DNA of 64,000 nucleotides from Anaeromyxobacter soli (GTDB lineage Bacteria; Myxococcota; Myxococcia; Myxococcales; Anaeromyxobacteraceae), in contig NZ_JAKZLF010000010.1 in the NCBI RefSeq assembly GCF_022808855.1, positions 62,001 to 126,000 of the forward strand, in the 5' to 3' direction. This document shows positions 44,234 to 52,095 of this stretch, piece by piece; position 1 is the first letter of the stretch; each line of letters starts with the position of its first letter. Below the pieces are notes generated by a model, which had not been told where the DNA came from, made no database searches, and worked only from the letters and a program-made list of their open reading frames with translations. The translations under genes and the position numbers were made by a program.

Positions 44234-44267
44234 CACGAGGCCAGCGGGGCGACCCGCTGGCCTCGTG
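44234..44267 (+). terminator. Strong hairpin after tpx
   Basis: A perfect 15-bp stem (CACGAGGCCAGCGGG with its complement) is closed by a GCGA tetraloop of the GNRA type. It begins 25 bases after the tpx stop. There is no U tract, but it is the most stable simple hairpin I found in the window. Confidence 0.75.
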
Positions 44268-44330
44268 GCGTCTCAGCCGAGGCCCTGCGGCGCGCCGTAG
44301 GCGCTCGCCTCGGTGTGCGACTTCATGATG

Positions 44331-44560
44331 GCCCGCAGCCGAGCCGCCACGTGAGCCGGTCGGGCGCCGCGCCGTGGATCTCGACGAACCCACCGTGCAC
44401 GCCCCGCAGGTGGTGGGCGGCGCGGCTCCGCCTCGATCTCCGGCGCAGCGCGATGCAGGTCCTGCCCTCCGCCCGGCGGCTCCAGTCCTCGGCGGTGATG
44501 GAGCGACTGGCGGTGAATACCGGAGGTGACTTCCCGACCCCGACCCGACCCCCGCCTTGT
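44331..44560 (-). pseudogene. Decayed remnant of the HNH-endonuclease gene
   Basis: Three blocks match the intact HNH gene at 45710-47401 and its upstream DNA, in the same order and orientation. About 44331-44425 matches 45732-45827 (C-terminal coding end), 44425-44500 matches 46153-46228 (internal coding part), and 44503-44555 matches 47431-47485 (upstream DNA with the GACCCCGACC repeat). Large internal parts (~325 and ~1200 bases) are deleted. Shared runs include gagccgccacgtgagccggt. It fills most of the gap between the tpx terminator and the cupin gene. No functional ORF remains. Confidence 0.8.
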
Positions 44561-44575
44561 CCGCCGTGGCCCGTC

Positions 44576-45577
44576 CTAAGTGCCCTTGCTCTCGACCGCC
44601 GCGTCCAGCGGGAAGGTCAGGGAGCTGCGCGTCCCCACGAACGTCTTCCGCAAGCCGAGCTCCGGGAAGTCGACGATCTCGATCGTGCTCCGCGACCAGG
44701 CGTCTCCGCCGAGCAGGTAGACGAGCTCGCCCTCCGGCGAGGCGCGAACGTTGTGTGCCGGGTCGCCGGCGGGGAAGCCGAGGAAGTCGCCGGGGCCGAT
44801 GGGCTCCTCGCGGTCGCCGATCACCGCGACGCCGCTCCCGGAGAGGACGTACATCCACTCCTCGTCGTGCCGGTGCACGTGCTTCACGAAGGACTCCCTG
44901 CCGGCGGGCACCGCGGCGACGCCTGCCGAGATGCGCTTCAGCGCGGGGCGGGAGAGCCAGGTGAGCCCGACCTCCGAGCGCGGGTTCTGCGGGTGGTGGT
45001 AGACGCGCGCCTCGCCGCGCTCGCCGGCGCGGACGAGCAGGCGCGGCCGCTCTCCCGGCGGCGGGAGGCCGACCAGCTCGCGCGGCAGCTCCTTCACTCC
45101 CGGGAAGAACTCGATCTCCGCGTCCATGGGGTAGACCGCGAAACGATTGCCGAGGCGGACCATCCGGCGTCGCAGGCGCGGGAAGTCCGCCACCTCGACG
45201 TCCGGGATGATCTCCCCGCCCTCGAGCAGGAGGAGCCGCTCATCGGCGGAGGCGTTGCGGACGTGGTGCGCCACGCCCGGCGGGAGGGCCACGAAGTCGC
45301 CCGGGCCGACCTCGTGCTCGGCGTCGTCGAGCTCGATCACGCCCCGCCCCTCGAGGACGAAGACCCATTCCTCCTCGCGGTGGTGGACGTGGAAGATGGC
45401 GGACTCCTTGCCGGGAGGGAGCCACGCGAGGTTCACCGCGATCCGGCCGAGGCCGGCGGCGCGGGAGATCATCCAGCCGTGGATCTCCGAGCGCGGGTTG
45501 TACGGGTGGCCGCTCGACTCGGCCTGTCCGCGCTCGCTGGCGCGGACGAGAGTGCGGGGAAGGGATGCATCGGACAT
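44576..45577 (-). CDS. Two-domain cupin protein
   Basis: A 333-residue protein with two cupin barrels. Domain 1 contains HVHHREEEWVFVLEGRG and GPGDFVALPPGVAHHV; domain 2 contains HVHRHDEEWMYVLSGSG and GPGDFLGFPAGDPAHNV. Both keep the metal-ligand set H-x-H...E...H, so each may bind a metal. Between them is a segment PRLRRRMVRLGNRFAVYPMD. Family members include uncharacterised sugar- or dioxygenase-like proteins; the substrate is not predictable. I start at ATG 45577. It lies between the HNH relic and the intact HNH gene. Confidence 0.85.
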   Translation of the reverse strand: MSDASLPRTLVRASERGQAESSGHPYNPRSEIHGWMISRAAGLGRIAVNLAWLPPGKESAIFHVHHREEEWVFVLEGRGVIELDDAEHEVGPGDFVALPPGVAHHVRNASADERLLLLEGGEIIPDVEVADFPRLRRRMVRLGNRFAVYPMDAEIEFFPGVKELPRELVGLPPPGERPRLLVRAGERGEARVYHHPQNPRSEVGLTWLSRPALKRISAGVAAVPAGRESFVKHVHRHDEEWMYVLSGSGVAVIGDREEPIGPGDFLGFPAGDPAHNVRASPEGELVYLLGGDAWSRSTIEIVDFPELGLRKTFVGTRSSLTFPLDAAVESKGT

Positions 45578-45638
45578 GACCGCAGCGTAGCGCGGCACGG
45601 CTGCGACGCCAGGGGACGAAGCGGGTGCACGGCGGCAT

Positions 45639-45682
45639 GGCGGTGGGTCCCGACATCGAGCTGCTCCGACCCACCCACCGCC
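45639..45682 (-). terminator. Hairpin between the HNH and cupin genes
   Basis: GGCGGTGGGT and ACCCACCGCC form a 10-bp perfect stem with a 24-nt loop, just downstream of the HNH stop (45710, minus strand) and upstream of the cupin gene. A plausible terminator for the HNH transcript. Confidence 0.45.
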
Positions 45683-45709
45683 GCTCGATGGACGCTCACT
45701 CGACGGAGC

Positions 45710-47401
45710 TCAGTCCAGGGACCGCGTCGGATCCCGCGCGCCGAGCCGCCACGTGAGCCGGTCCGGCGCTACGCCGCGAACCTCGACGAGCCCACCGTGT
45801 ACTCCCCGCAGGTGGTGGGCGGCGCAGAGCGATGCGAGGTTCGCCGGGTCGTCACCGCCGCCGCGCGAGCGATAGACGACGTGGTGCGCGTGCACGGCCG
45901 CCCGGCTGCAACCCGGCACCTGGCAGAGTCCGCCGTCGCGCGCGAGGGCCCGCCGCTGCGGCGTGCTCCGCTCCGCGAGCGCGGGTTTCCAGGTCGAGAT
46001 GAAGTGCTCCGCCATCCGCTCGAGGCACTCCGCGGGCGTGAGCCAGCGGTCGGCCGCTGCGCGGGCCGCCCGGAACGCTTCGTCGAGGAGGCGCCCGACC
46101 CGCCGAGGCACGCGCAGGTCGAGCTCGGCCCGCGCGCACATCTGCGCCTCCTGCTCCGCCTCGATCTCCCGGCGCAGCGCGATGCAGGTCGTACCCTCCG
46201 CCCGGCGGATCCAGTCCTCGGTGGTGAGATCGTCCGCGACCTCCGCCACGAGCCGCGCCTGCTCGTAGGACACGCGCCCGTCGCGCATCGCCTGCTCGAG
46301 CGCGGGGAGCGCGTAGAGCCTACGCTCCAGCTGGACCCGCTGCTGCACCGTGCGCGTAGCCATTCCGAGCCGCTCCTCGCAGTAGTGGCCGAACGAGGCG
46401 AAACCCATGTCGCGCCACAGTCGCAGCGTCCGGAGCAGCAGGCCGAGGTGCCCGACGAGCGCGTCCCAGCGATCGCGCATCGCCGCGAGCCGCCTCAGCT
46501 CCTCGTCGACGCGCACGTCCGCGCCGCCGTCGAGCTCGGCGCTCACCTCCGCCTCGACCGGAGCGACCGCTCCGAGGAACGCCCAGCGGCCATACTCCTC
46601 CTCGAGCCCCGCCCTCGCCGCCTCGAACCATTCTGCGGCCGGCCCGCGCAGGACGCCTTCGTCCGTGACCTCGTCCCCGCCGTCCGAGAGCGCTTCCACG
46701 GGATGGGCGCCGAGGAACTCCTCGCAGATCGCCTCGAGCCGCTGCCACCTCGGCGCGGTCGCTCCGAGAACCTTGCCCGCGAGCGCCATCGCCTCGTCGA
46801 GCTTCGCGCGACCCGCGGGCGTGAGCTGGAGGGACACGCGCTCCCGCGGCTCCTCGTCCGCCTTCGCCTCGGCGGCTGCTTCGGCCCGCACCGCCGCCGC
46901 GAGCGCGCGCACCGTCTCGGTGCGGGCGATCGAGACCCAGCGCGCCTCCGCCTCACCGCGGGCAACGGGGAGGACCGTCTCGGCCTTGCGCGCGCTCACC
47001 TCGCCGCGCCGGACCGCGTCGGCGAGGAGCGGGCGGTCGCGGAGCGCCCGCGCGAGCCTCACGAGCTTCTGCGCCGTGCTGGCCGCGATGCCCAGCCGCT
47101 CGCGCGCGTAGTCACCGACGCTCGCGTACCCGAACCGCATCGCACCGTCCCGGTCGGCGAGCGCCGCGAGCCCGCGGCCGATGGCGATCTCGAGCGCGCC
47201 GTGCCCACGCGCGACGCGGCTGAGGAGCCGGTCGATGAGGAGCGCCGCCTCGTCCCGCAGGATGCCCTTCCGCTCGTGCGGCGGCGGCGGCTCGAGCAGC
47301 CACGCCTCCGCCGCGAGCGCGTCCAGCGCGGCCGCCGAGGCGATCGCGAGAGGAGCGGGAGGGCTCAGGGGCACGACGTCCATCGAGTGAACCCATACCA
47401 T
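45710..47401 (-). CDS. HNH endonuclease-domain protein (DUF222-like N-terminus)
   Basis: A 563-residue protein. A long helical N-terminal region with two similar blocks (GYASVGDYARERLGIAAST and GFASFGHYCEERLGMATRT) suggests an internal duplication. The C-terminal HNH nuclease motif is RDGGLCQVPGC ... AHHVVYRSRGGGDDPANLAS ... AAHH. Such proteins resemble the multi-copy DUF222/13E12 HNH families, thought to be selfish or mobile-element linked. The start is uncertain (ATG 47401 or 47383; no good RBS). A decayed copy lies ~1.2 kb away at 44331-44560. Confidence 0.85.
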   Translation of the reverse strand: MVWVHSMDVVPLSPPAPLAIASAAALDALAAEAWLLEPPPPHERKGILRDEAALLIDRLLSRVARGHGALEIAIGRGLAALADRDGAMRFGYASVGDYARERLGIAASTAQKLVRLARALRDRPLLADAVRRGEVSARKAETVLPVARGEAEARWVSIARTETVRALAAAVRAEAAAEAKADEEPRERVSLQLTPAGRAKLDEAMALAGKVLGATAPRWQRLEAICEEFLGAHPVEALSDGGDEVTDEGVLRGPAAEWFEAARAGLEEEYGRWAFLGAVAPVEAEVSAELDGGADVRVDEELRRLAAMRDRWDALVGHLGLLLRTLRLWRDMGFASFGHYCEERLGMATRTVQQRVQLERRLYALPALEQAMRDGRVSYEQARLVAEVADDLTTEDWIRRAEGTTCIALRREIEAEQEAQMCARAELDLRVPRRVGRLLDEAFRAARAAADRWLTPAECLERMAEHFISTWKPALAERSTPQRRALARDGGLCQVPGCSRAAVHAHHVVYRSRGGGDDPANLASLCAAHHLRGVHGGLVEVRGVAPDRLTWRLGARDPTRSLD

Positions 47402-47454
47402 CTGTGTCTGACGGTCGGGCGGACTCCAGCGCGACGGTGGGTGAATATCAGACG

Positions 47455-47490
47455 TGACCGCGACCCCGACCGCGACCCCGACCACGACGA
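47455..47490 (+). repeat. GACCGCGACCCC tandem repeat upstream of the HNH gene
   Basis: About three copies of a 12-base unit (gaccgcgacccc) in tandem, 5' of the HNH start. A matching run lies at 28975-29000, and a shortened version at the HNH relic (44530-44552). Confidence 0.6.
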
Positions 47491-47641
47491 CCGACGCCGA
47501 GCCTTCCACCCACCCCGGCTCCAGCGCGCCGCCCCCACGTGGCGGGACCTCGCGCCCGGAGGCGGGCCACTGGACGCGGGAGGCACCTCCCCGACCCACG
47601 GACCGCAGGTAACGCGGATTTGAACCCGCTTCCGGGCCGAC

Positions 47642-48028
47642 CTACTTCTGGCTGGCGATCTGGATGAGGTTCCCGCAGGTGTCGTCGAGCACCGCGATCG
47701 TCACCGGGCCCATCTCGGTGGGCGGCTGGACGAAACGAACGCCTGCCGAGCGGAGCCGCTCGTACTCGGCACGCACGTCCTCTACGGCGAACGAGGTGAA
47801 CGGGATGCCGTCCTCCACCAGGGCCCGCTTGAACGGGCGCGCCGCGGGGTGCCCGTCCGGCTCCAGCACGAGCTCGGGGCCATCCGGGGCTTCGGGCGAC
47901 ACGACGGTGAGCCAGCGCACCTCGCCCAGCGGGATCTCGGTCTTCTTCACGAACCCGAGGACCTCCGTGTAGAACCTCAGGGCCTTCTCCTGGTCATCGA
48001 CCAGGACGCTCGTCAGGTTGATTTTCAT
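47642..48028 (-). CDS. VOC/glyoxalase-family protein
   Basis: A 128-residue single VOC domain (starting MKINLTSVLVDDQEKALRFY), with a paired beta-alpha-beta layout. Candidate metal or substrate residues are in VLGFVKKTEI, LVLEPDG and the final DDTCGNLIQIAS. Relatives include bleomycin-resistance-like and glyoxalase-like proteins; no substrate can be assigned. The start overlaps the ArsR stop (ATGA), so the two genes form one operon and the regulator probably controls it. Confidence 0.88.
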   Translation of the reverse strand: MKINLTSVLVDDQEKALRFYTEVLGFVKKTEIPLGEVRWLTVVSPEAPDGPELVLEPDGHPAARPFKRALVEDGIPFTSFAVEDVRAEYERLRSAGVRFVQPPTEMGPVTIAVLDDTCGNLIQIASQK

Positions 48029-48327
48029 CGCCGGGTCCCTTTCAGCCCCTCGACCGGCCACCGCTCGAAGATACTCCGCAGCGGTGCGGTGTCGAGGTGA
48101 TGGAGCTTGCACCTGCCTTCACGCCGCGTGGTCACGAGGCCGGCCGCCTCGAGCACCTCGAGGTGCTGCGAGATCGCCTGCCTCGACATCGCGAGCCCGT
48201 GCTTCATCGTCAGCCGCGTGCACAGCTCGAACAGCGACTGACCGTCCCGATCGGTGAGCTCGTCGAGGATCGCCCGCCTCGTCGGGGCGGCGAGCGCTTC
48301 GAACACGTCGGCCACCCGGCGGAACAT
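48025..48327 (-). CDS. ArsR-family winged-helix repressor
   Basis: A 100-residue ArsR/SmtB-type regulator. It has the ALAAPTRRAILDELTDRDGQS helix, the DNA-reading helix MSRQAISQHLEVLEAAGLV, and a wing TTRREGRCKLHHLD. No CxC metal site is visible, so it is of the non-metal subgroup often paired with VOC or SRPBCC genes. ATG 48327 directly follows a perfect palindrome (48328-48347) likely to be its own operator. Confidence 0.92.
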   Translation of the reverse strand: MFRRVADVFEALAAPTRRAILDELTDRDGQSLFELCTRLTMKHGLAMSRQAISQHLEVLEAAGLVTTRREGRCKLHHLDTAPLRSIFERWPVEGLKGTRR

Positions 48328-48347
48328 AGGCAAGCTACGACTTGCCT
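48328..48347. promoter_or_regulatory. Operator-like palindrome of the ArsR-VOC operon
   Basis: AGGCAAG-ctacga-CTTGCCT is a perfect 7-bp inverted repeat with a 6-bp spacer, directly abutting the ArsR start codon. This is the expected size and position for an autoregulatory ArsR operator. Confidence 0.7.
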
Positions 48348-48380
48348 GTCAACCTCGAGACGCCCGGCGGGCCGACCCCC

Positions 48381-49493
48381 TCACGGCGTCACGGCGAGCG
48401 AGCCCGCGCGCCACGTCACGCCACCGACGAGATCGCGCGCGACCACCCACACCGTGGGAGCCCCGGCTGCCGGCGTGGTGAGCTCCGCCGCCTCGTCGGG
48501 GTGGTTCGTGTGCAGCTTCTCGAGCTCGCCCGCGCTCGTGAACCAGGAGAAGGTCCAGTCCTCCTTCCGCGTCGCGATGGGCTGGCCCGCCGCGTCGCTC
48601 TCGACGTAGGTCTCGCGCAGCTCCTCGAAGCCCGCCGGCAGGAGCGGCAGGAGCGGCACCTTCGCGCTCGGCGGCACGGCCGCGGGCGTCTCACCGGGCG
48701 CCGGGAGCGCCGCGCCCTCGAGCGCCACGCCTGACAGGACGGGGTTGTGGTTGGGCGCGGAGGGCGCCGCCGGACCGCGGACCCGGATCCGCTTCAGCGC
48801 CGCGACGTGGGGGCGGCGCGACCACTCCGCCTCGAAGCGGGCGGCGACGGCGCCGAGGAGCTCGCAGTCGCTCCCCACCGCGCTCGCAGGCGCGAGCTCG
48901 TCCGGCGTCGCGTCGAGCGCGAGGGCGAGGTCGGTGACCTCCAGGCCGAGGACGCGCTCGGGAGACGACGCGGGCAGCGCCGACAGCGTGTAGTCCGCGG
49001 GGAGCTCGTAGGCAGCCCCGGGCAGCGCCACCGCGGAGCCCGGGTCGGCGGGATCCCGCCTCACCGCCAGCGGGCCGCAGCCGTCGCGTCCGCACGCCTC
49101 GAGGCCGGCGAAGGAGATCCCTCCCGCGACGCCGACGCCCGGGGCGGCGCAGGCCGCCGCGAGATCGGCGCCCGCGAGCAGCGTCGAGGGATCCGCCAGC
49201 TCGGAGAACAGGGTGCAGGGGGAGGGGCCCGGGTCTCCCGGCGCCGGGGTGCAGGCGACGTGGAGCACCACCGCGCGCCGGGCCTGGTCCGCGACGAGGG
49301 CCGGATCCACGACGAGCGTCCCGAAGTCCGCGCGGGCGGGGGCCGAGCCGTCGGAGGGCGGGGCGATCTCGGGCGGCTCGGCGCGGACCGCGAGCACGCG
49401 GAACCCCTGCACCTCGGAGGCGGGATCGAAGTCCGGCCCGCAGGCGGCCGTGAGCGCGAGGACGGGGACGAGGGCGGCGAGCGTGCGGTTCAT
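48381..49493 (-). CDS. Lipoprotein of the TonB-receptor operon
   Basis: A 370-residue lipoprotein (lipobox LTAAC, Cys near 18) with a mostly beta-rich, Pro/Ala-rich body and six further cysteines in its first half and one near the middle (for example EACGRDGCGP). An Ig-like or fibronectin-like fold is possible. It follows the TonB-dependent receptor by 8 bases on the same strand, so it may be a surface or periplasmic partner of that receptor. No family recognised. Confidence 0.85.
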   Translation of the reverse strand: MNRTLAALVPVLALTAACGPDFDPASEVQGFRVLAVRAEPPEIAPPSDGSAPARADFGTLVVDPALVADQARRAVVLHVACTPAPGDPGPSPCTLFSELADPSTLLAGADLAAACAAPGVGVAGGISFAGLEACGRDGCGPLAVRRDPADPGSAVALPGAAYELPADYTLSALPASSPERVLGLEVTDLALALDATPDELAPASAVGSDCELLGAVAARFEAEWSRRPHVAALKRIRVRGPAAPSAPNHNPVLSGVALEGAALPAPGETPAAVPPSAKVPLLPLLPAGFEELRETYVESDAAGQPIATRKEDWTFSWFTSAGELEKLHTNHPDEAAELTTPAAGAPTVWVVARDLVGGVTWRAGSLAVTP

Positions 49494-49501
49494 GGGCGGT
49501 C

Positions 49502-52090
49502 CTAGTACTCGGCGCGCAGGCCGAAGGAGGGGAAGAGCGGGAGGCCGGAGTACCAGCCGCGCCGCGAGTAGTCGAAGCTGTACGCGGCGGCCTCGGGGTT
49601 CTCACGGTTGGTGACGTTCTGGACCTCCAGGTAGGCCGCGAACGTCCAGGTGCGGGCCGTCCACTTCTTGTCGACGCGGAGGTCGAGCTGGAAGAACGGG
49701 GGCATGCGCCCGGTGAGCGCGCCGGTCTGGATCGGCTGGTAGCGGTCGGCGTCGGCGTCGTACACGGCGGCGCGGACCGGCTCGTAGGGGTTTCCGCTCG
49801 TGTAGCGGGCGCGGAACCCGGCGGAGAGGCCCCGCCAGACCTCGGGCAGCTCGACGGTGCCCACCGCGACCACGTTGTGCGGCTGGTCGTAGGCGTCTCC
49901 CTCGCTGTCGAGCCGGCCGCCCGCGACGGACTCGCCCCGCTCCGCGCGCGAGAGCGAGTAGGAGATCCAGCCGAAGAACCGGCCGTCGGGATCCCAGCGC
50001 AGGAGCAGCTCCGCGCCGTAGGACCGCCCCGTCCCCGCGCTCCGGTAGCGCTCGGAGACGAGCTGGCCATCCCGGGTGATCACGGCGTCGGAGGGGAGGG
50101 CGAGGTCGAACAGGCGCTTGTAGTAGAGCTGCGCGTCGAGGAGCAGCCGCGGCAGGAGCCGCTGCTCCGCGCCGAGCGAGTACTGCCAGGCGCCCTCCTC
50201 GCGGAGGTCGGGGTTGCCGAACTCCTCCGTGACGTACGGGAACGGCGGCGCCTGGTGATAGAGGCCGACCGCGCCCTTGAGCGCGGTCCCGGGCCTGAGC
50301 TGCCAGCGGACCGCGAGGCGCGGGTCCACCCAGGAGAGGTTCGCGAGCGCGCGGTGCACGTCCGCGCGCACGCCCGGGACGACGAAGAGCCCGTCGACCG
50401 GCTCGAGGGTCGCCTCGACGAACGCGCCCGCCTCGAGCCCGTCGATGGTGGCGGCGTAGCGGCGGGTCTCGGCGTTCGGGTTCGGGACCTGACCGGGCGG
50501 GAGGATCGGCGGCGCGTCCACCTCGATCCTGACCCGCGGATACCACTGCCCGTCCACGCCCGTGACGAGCTTCACCCGCGGCGTGAGCTCGTGGTTCACC
50601 TCGGCGCGAAAGTGCGTGCTCCAGAGCTCCTGGCGCATCCGGAACAGCTCGTCGGCGTCGATGTCCATGTCCTGCCAGCCACCGCCGAGCGCGAGCCTGA
50701 GCCGGGTCGCCTCGCTCGCGCGGTGATCCCAGCGGAGCCCGGCCCGGTAGAAGCGGGTGCCGTACTCGAGGAAGTCGAGGTCCTCGAGCGACTGATCGTC
50801 CTCGACGCCCGTGAGGACCATCCGGTCGTCCGAGCCGAACACGTCGAGACGGACGGTGTCGTCGGCGGTCGCCTTCCACGCGGCCTTCGCCTGCAGGTCG
50901 TAGTAGCGGGGCGCGGTGCTCACGCCCGGCGCGTCGTCCATCGACTCGAGCGCGCGGGTCACCACCGCGTCCGCGTAGGAGCGCCGGGCCGCGATGGCGA
51001 TCCCGAGATCCTCGCGCGGCCGGCCCTCGTAGAGCGCGGTCGCGTGGTACAGGTTCACGTCCGCGAGCGTGTGGGTCCGCTCGCCGGGATCGCGCGTGAC
51101 GAGGTTCACGCGGCCGCCGATCGCCCGCCCCGAGCGGACGCCGAAGTTGCCCGCCTCGAACTCCACGTCCTTCAGGAGCTCGGACGAGTAGACGCTGGTG
51201 AGCCCGCCGAAGTGGAACACCGCGGGCACCTCCTCGCCGTCCACGTACACGCGGGTGTCGCGGGCGTTGCCGCCGCGGACGATCATCTCGCCGCTCAGGA
51301 AGGTGCGGGCCATGCCGGGGAGGTTCTGGATGACCTTCACCGCGTCGCCGGAGGCGCCCGCGACGCGCCGGATCTCCCCGGCCGCGATGGCGACGTGCGA
51401 GACCTCCTTCTCCTCCCGCTCGCCCACCACGACCGCCTCGTACTCGCCCTCCGCGGCGGTCCGCTGGAGCCAGTAGGTCACCTGGGTCGCCTTGCCGGGC
51501 TCGACGGTCTCCTCCGACTCGAGGCGGGCGTGGTCGACGTCCGTCACGACCACCTGCACCGCCCCGTCCGCCACCCCGGCGAGCGCGAACCGGCCCTCGC
51601 CGTCGGTGTGGGTGAGCTGGCCGCCCGCCTCCACCATCGCGCCCGCGACGGGCAGCCGGGTGCCGCGCTCGAGCACCCGGCCGAGGAGGTTCAGCGGCGG
51701 CGGCGCGGGGGCCGCGGGCGGCGCGGCCAGCGCGAAGGTGAAGCGATACTCGATCCGCACCGGCGCGGGCGCCCCGTCGATCTCCGCGGGGGAGAAGCGG
51801 AGCTTCCGCGCGGCGGCGACCGCGGCCTCGTCGAACCCCTGCCCGGCGGGGCCGGTCACCACCGCGTCGGTGACCTCGCCGGTCTCCGAGATCTCGAGCT
51901 CGAGGGTCACGACGCCGGTCAGCCCCGCCGCGCGGGCGGCCTCCGGGTACTCGGGCTCGGCGGGCTCGACCACCGCCGGAGCGCGCGTGAGGACGCCGGT
52001 CTCCGCCGGTGGCGTCTCGGCGCGAGCGGGGCGGGCGCTCCCGAGGAGGAGGCCGAGCAGGGCGAGCGCGGTGGCGAGCGAGCGGCGCAT
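49502..52090 (-). CDS. TonB-dependent receptor with N-terminal TonB-C-like domain
   Basis: An 862-residue outer-membrane receptor. A signal peptide (1 to about 24) is followed by a TonB C-terminal-type domain (about 38-122: EYPEAARAAGLTGVVTLELE ... GFDEAAVAAARKLRFSPAE), then a carboxypeptidase-regulatory-like beta domain (about 134-210), a plug (EAVVVGER ... DAVKVIQNLPGM ... VRGGNARDTRVYVDG) and a ~22-strand barrel ending FGLRAEY with a terminal aromatic residue. ATG 52090 is preceded by GGAG at good spacing; GTG 52099 overlaps the tonB stop. The substrate is unknown. Confidence 0.93.
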   Translation of the reverse strand: MRRSLATALALLGLLLGSARPARAETPPAETGVLTRAPAVVEPAEPEYPEAARAAGLTGVVTLELEISETGEVTDAVVTGPAGQGFDEAAVAAARKLRFSPAEIDGAPAPVRIEYRFTFALAAPPAAPAPPPLNLLGRVLERGTRLPVAGAMVEAGGQLTHTDGEGRFALAGVADGAVQVVVTDVDHARLESEETVEPGKATQVTYWLQRTAAEGEYEAVVVGEREEKEVSHVAIAAGEIRRVAGASGDAVKVIQNLPGMARTFLSGEMIVRGGNARDTRVYVDGEEVPAVFHFGGLTSVYSSELLKDVEFEAGNFGVRSGRAIGGRVNLVTRDPGERTHTLADVNLYHATALYEGRPREDLGIAIAARRSYADAVVTRALESMDDAPGVSTAPRYYDLQAKAAWKATADDTVRLDVFGSDDRMVLTGVEDDQSLEDLDFLEYGTRFYRAGLRWDHRASEATRLRLALGGGWQDMDIDADELFRMRQELWSTHFRAEVNHELTPRVKLVTGVDGQWYPRVRIEVDAPPILPPGQVPNPNAETRRYAATIDGLEAGAFVEATLEPVDGLFVVPGVRADVHRALANLSWVDPRLAVRWQLRPGTALKGAVGLYHQAPPFPYVTEEFGNPDLREEGAWQYSLGAEQRLLPRLLLDAQLYYKRLFDLALPSDAVITRDGQLVSERYRSAGTGRSYGAELLLRWDPDGRFFGWISYSLSRAERGESVAGGRLDSEGDAYDQPHNVVAVGTVELPEVWRGLSAGFRARYTSGNPYEPVRAAVYDADADRYQPIQTGALTGRMPPFFQLDLRVDKKWTARTWTFAAYLEVQNVTNRENPEAAAYSFDYSRRGWYSGLPLFPSFGLRAEY

Positions 52091-52095
52091 GAGGT

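Noticed and set aside
44205-44858. 217-residue minus-strand frame over the tpx terminator
   Set aside because: It crosses the terminator hairpin, the HNH relic and the cupin 3' end; Arg-rich and without any motif.
44315-47623. 1102-residue plus-strand frame over the cupin and HNH genes
   Set aside because: Shadow of minus-strand genes with recognised domains.
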